A stretch of 37,500 nt of DNA. Origin: Neocallimastix lanati (nom. inval.) (Eukaryota > Neocallimastigomycota > Neocallimastigomycetes > Neocallimastigales > Neocallimastigaceae). The notes under the pieces were generated by a model. It was not told the origin of the DNA and did no database searches. It saw only the letters and a program-made list of their open reading frames with translations. The stretch's first letter is position 1; every line of letters starts with the position of its first letter. The stretch covers positions 415,001 through 452,500 of the forward strand of contig JACVTC010000043.1 of the NCBI GenBank assembly GCA_016946835.1, read 5' to 3'. This document shows positions 34,115-37,500 of the stretch, one piece after another. Both the position numbers and the translations under genes were made by a program.

Positions 34115-35270
34115 TTTCTTTATTTTTCTTTTATGGTAAATATTCTTTTAATTGTAGTAAAATAAATATATATTTCTAATTAGAATTTGAAAAAAAAAAA
34201 ATAAATAAACAATCTCTTTTATTTATTAAATAATAAAATAAAAAAAAAATTTTTTTATCCAATAGTATAATTTTATTAATAAATGATAAAAAAATTTATT
34301 TTATTATAATATATAATATAGATTTAAACTTTTCTATTTTTTTCTTTTTCATCATTATATAATAAAAAAGAATTCTGTATAACATAAAGATTTCTATAGA
34401 AATTTTTTTTTTTAATTTTGTATCAAATAAAAAAAAATTATTTAATAAATAATAATATTTATTATTTAATTGTTTATTATTTAATAATTTATTTATTACT
34501 TAATCATTTAATACTAAATTATTATTTTTTATAATTATTTATTAATCATTAATCATTAATCAGTAATTATTAGTAATAAATAATTATTTATTATTTAATT
34601 TATTATTATTTAATTATTTATCTATTTATTTATTATTATTTATTTAATTATTTATTATTTATTTTATTATTTATTTATTTATTTATTATTTATTTATTTA
34701 TTATTTATCTATTTATTTATTATTTATTTATTTATTATTTATCTATTTATTATTATTTATCTATTTATTTTTATTTATTATTTGATTATTTATTCTTTAT
34801 TTATTTATTGTTTTTATTATTTAATTATTTATTATTTATTTATTTATTATTATTATTATTTAATTATTTTATTTTATTATTTATTATTTGCCTATTATTT
34901 TTTATTTATTATTATTTATTATTTATTTATTATTTATTTTATTTATAAAGGTTTACTTATTTTTTAGCAAAATAAAAATTATTAATAAACAGAATAAATC
35001 AACTTTAATTTAGTATATTAATGTTTATAAATATAGTATATTAATATTGTATAATTGATATAAATATATATTTTGTAACTATATAAAATGACATGACCAT
35101 AATAATTACTACTATATTGATTAATTGCAAATTATTTCTAATGGTGTTGAACAAAATTATATATAATTAGAATCAAAGAAAAAAAAAAAAAATAGATGTG
35201 CTAATGGTTTTTGTGTATTACACTATTATTATTATTATTATTAAATTTATAATAAAATAATATTTTATTA
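34115..35270. other. Upstream region of nudC and A/T repeat field
   Basis: The nudC promoter must lie just above 34114, but no specific site is recognisable. From 34440 to 34950 the sequence is an irregular field of TTATTTA and TTATTTATT units, related in style to the heptamer satellite at 9555 but not in register. Confidence 0.55.
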
Positions 35271-35279
35271 GTGTCATAT

Positions 35280-36639
35280 GGAGTATTGCATTTCGACATA
35301 ATTTATGTATAATCATTTATTCATGTATTACAATGTGGCTTGTAAAAATAATGAATAGGATAGTCTTAAAATTATTCCATATTAATAATAAAGTAAAATA
35401 TAAAATAAAAAAAAAAAGTAAAATATAAGATAAATAAAAAATAGATTAAAACAAAAAAAAATTAAAAAAATAAGAAATAAAACTTTTAATTTCAAATATT
35501 TATAATAAATGAAAAATGAAATTAGAAAAACCTCAATCCCATTTGATATAAATCCAAAACATATATATAATGAAATATCTGAAGAAATTGGATTGATATG
35601 CCCTGAAAATAATCATAAAATTTATTTGTTTTATAAAGCTATTACAAATTTTCCTTTTATAAATCCTGAATATATATTTGGTATTTATAATTATATTAAA
35701 ATTATATGTCAAATATATAATTATTTCTATTTTTTAAATCATTTGGAATATTTTAATAAGACTTTTTTATATAAATATGATATTCAATATTGGAATTATT
35801 ATAACGATATAAACCACATAACAAATAATGCTTCAGAATCTTTTAACAATTACTTAAAAAAATTGTTTTACAAAAAACCTTCTTTCTATGAATTGATTTA
35901 TCATTTAAAAAGAGAAGAATCTTTACCTTACTATAATTATAAAAGGAAAATTGAAGGAGTTTGGAAAAGAAAAAAAAAGAAGAATATTAACAAAAACTGA
36001 TGAAATCAATGATTTAATTAAAAAATACAAAAAAAAGGAATCCGAATTGATTGATAAAAAATGTGATAAAAATGATATTATTGATTTATGGTATAAATGT
36101 TTATTAGAATTAAACAAGCTCTAAGTTTATAAATAATAATAATTAACTAGAATATATATAGTTTAAATTATATTAATATCAATATCAATATATTTTATTA
36201 ATATCAATATCAATATATTTTATTAATATCAATATCAATATATTTTATTAATATCAATATCATTATATTTTATTAATATCAATATAAATATTTAAATTTT
36301 ATTAATAATAAATATTTAATATTAAAATAAAATTTATTTTATTATTTAATTAATTTAATAATAAAATATTAAATATTTAATAATAAAATATAATAATAAA
36401 ATGAAAATTAATTAAATAATTGAAAATAAATAAAAATAAAATAAAATTCTTAACAGAAAACTTATTTATTCTTTTATTTATTATTTTTTTTAGTTTTTAT
36501 TTTATTTTTTTAATGCTAAAATACAATAAATAAAAATATACGTTGAAAGATGTGGCGTATTACGTAATTTATACGCATTGTACAAATATTTATGCTGATT
36601 ATACATAAATTATGTCGAAATGCTTAACATCCCACATCC
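35280..36639 (+). mobile_element. Non-autonomous MULE copy C with target duplication
   Basis: This 1360-bp element is bounded by the perfect 9-bp duplication GTGTCATAT (35271-35279 and 36640-36648). The left end is GGAGTATTGCATTTCGAC; the complement of the right end starts GGATGTGGGATGTTAAGC and then shares ATTTCGACATAATTTATGTA with the left end. The transposase is reduced to a fragment. The 3' noncoding part carries (AATATC)n and the TTAACAGAAAACTTATTTAT and TAATGCTAAAATACAATAAA landmarks shared with E1. Confidence 0.92.
35509..36124 (+). pseudogene. MULE transposase fragment (copy C)
   Basis: The frame starts MKNEIRKTSIPFDINPKHIY, which corresponds to about residue 88 of the intact transposase, so the FLYWCH-like finger is lost. 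After IGLICPE it jumps to NNHKIYLFYKAITNF, removing about 180 residues with both catalytic Asp residues and the CxxH motif. The catalytic Glu region NNASESFNN is kept. A frameshift lies in an A run near 35985, and the original reading ends at TAA 36122-36124 after LWYKCLLELN. The nucleotide match to copy E1 is very high, so both belong to one subfamily. It cannot be active. Confidence 0.9.
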
Positions 36640-36648
36640 GTGTCATAT

Positions 36649-37500
36649 TGCTGCTAAGTGTGTTGACTTATTATTTTAATTTTTTAAAAGAAAAAATAAA
36701 AAACTGTTAAATAATATTATAATATAGTAAATTAGAGCAAAATAATAAATATATATTAGTTAAATATGCTTTATTTTATTCTATTCTATTATTTATATTC
36801 TATTCATTTTTAATTTTTTATTTTATTTTATTTTATTTTTTATTTTTATTTTTTTTGTATTAAAAATTCATGATTATTATATCTATATATATATGATATA
36901 AAACAAATATGTGTAGTAACATATTTATATATTTAATAATAATTATTAAATATTAAATTTATATCTTTTTGATAATAATTATTTTAATTTATTTCAATAT
37001 GTATTATTATAATTATAATAATTATAATGCTTTAATTCATATAAAATTTATATAGTTCTATATATTAGAATATATAATTAATATATTACCTATTTCTTAT
37101 AAATAGATTAAATTATTTATATTAGAAATAGAGGACTTTCTTGTAAAATTTTTAGGAATTAGAATTATTATTTTAATTGTACGAATATTATAATTTTATT
37201 AATAAAATTTACTAAACTACCATTATTTAAAACCCACTGCTTATAAATTATTGCACATAAAAGTCCCGCATATCATATAATTGATCATGTATGACTAAAT
37301 GCATATTATTATATTATAAAATATATTTAAATATAAATGAATATATTTTACATAATATTTTCAATTGATTATATTGTATATTTTTTACTTTTTATATTAA
37401 AATTAAAATGTGGATGCTTTTATTTTAGGAAATTATTAATAATCCTCATTTTTTTATTTTATTTTATTGTTGTTATTGAATTGATTATTTTTTTGTTTTG
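36649..37500. other. A/T flank with older repeat remnants
   Basis: No gene is visible. At 36894-36960 it matches 23149-23215, including the hairpin ACAAATATG / CATATTTAT (a 9-bp stem with one change), so it is probably another relic of a D-type MULE. At 37254-37297 it holds the second copy of the CACATAAAAGTCCCGCATAT repeat. Confidence 0.6.

Overview
The window is AT-rich eukaryotic DNA: intergenic DNA of A/T runs, coding DNA visibly richer in GC, short GT..AG introns that are almost pure A/T, A-runs before start codons, and microsatellites everywhere. This composition, together with the gene content (compact Utp18 and NudC genes, a multi-module cellulose-binding secreted protein, a decayed ankyrin-repeat gene), points to a dictyostelid amoeba of the Dictyostelium discoideum type. 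I cannot name the species.

Housekeeping genes lie at both ends. Positions 107-302 (minus) hold the first exon of the nuclear 5'-3' exoribonuclease Xrn2/Rat1. It is divergent from utp18 (1216-4226, plus, eight exons), a WD-repeat protein of the U3 snoRNP/SSU processome; both act in rRNA and RNA maturation. Positions 32614-34114 (minus, seven exons) encode NudC, the CS-domain partner of dynein regulation. Between them lie a two-exon secreted protein with five CBM1-like and two CBM10/fungal-dockerin-like modules (5404-7607, minus), a small single-exon orphan protein (13796-14143) and one tRNA-Arg(UCG) gene (27100-27172, minus).

The stretch from about 15.3 to 36.7 kb is a graveyard and possible active site of one family of Mutator-like (MULE) DNA transposons with a FLYWCH-like zinc finger. 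One copy (23251-26684) has an intact 473-codon transposase, terminal inverted repeats and a 9-bp target duplication, and sits inside an older relic of the same family. Another (35280-36639) is an internally deleted copy with its own 9-bp duplication. A third (15373-18320) is two copies joined head to head, giving a palindrome of about 0.8 kb. A fourth (18322-19493) is truncated and carries a 150-bp tandem repeat.

Two further pseudogenes lie in this zone. The relic at about 20150-21532 resembles the SF2 helicases of nucleocytoplasmic large DNA viruses and is broken by stops and frameshifts. The other is a decayed ankyrin-repeat gene at about 29470-30860. Three islands of higher GC and hairpin potential (11841-12310, 25535-25990, 29190-29400) are not explained by any protein. 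Two of them carry tRNA-like A/B boxes, so they are candidates for pol III or SINE-like units. All remaining stretches are simple A/T sequence with microsatellites.
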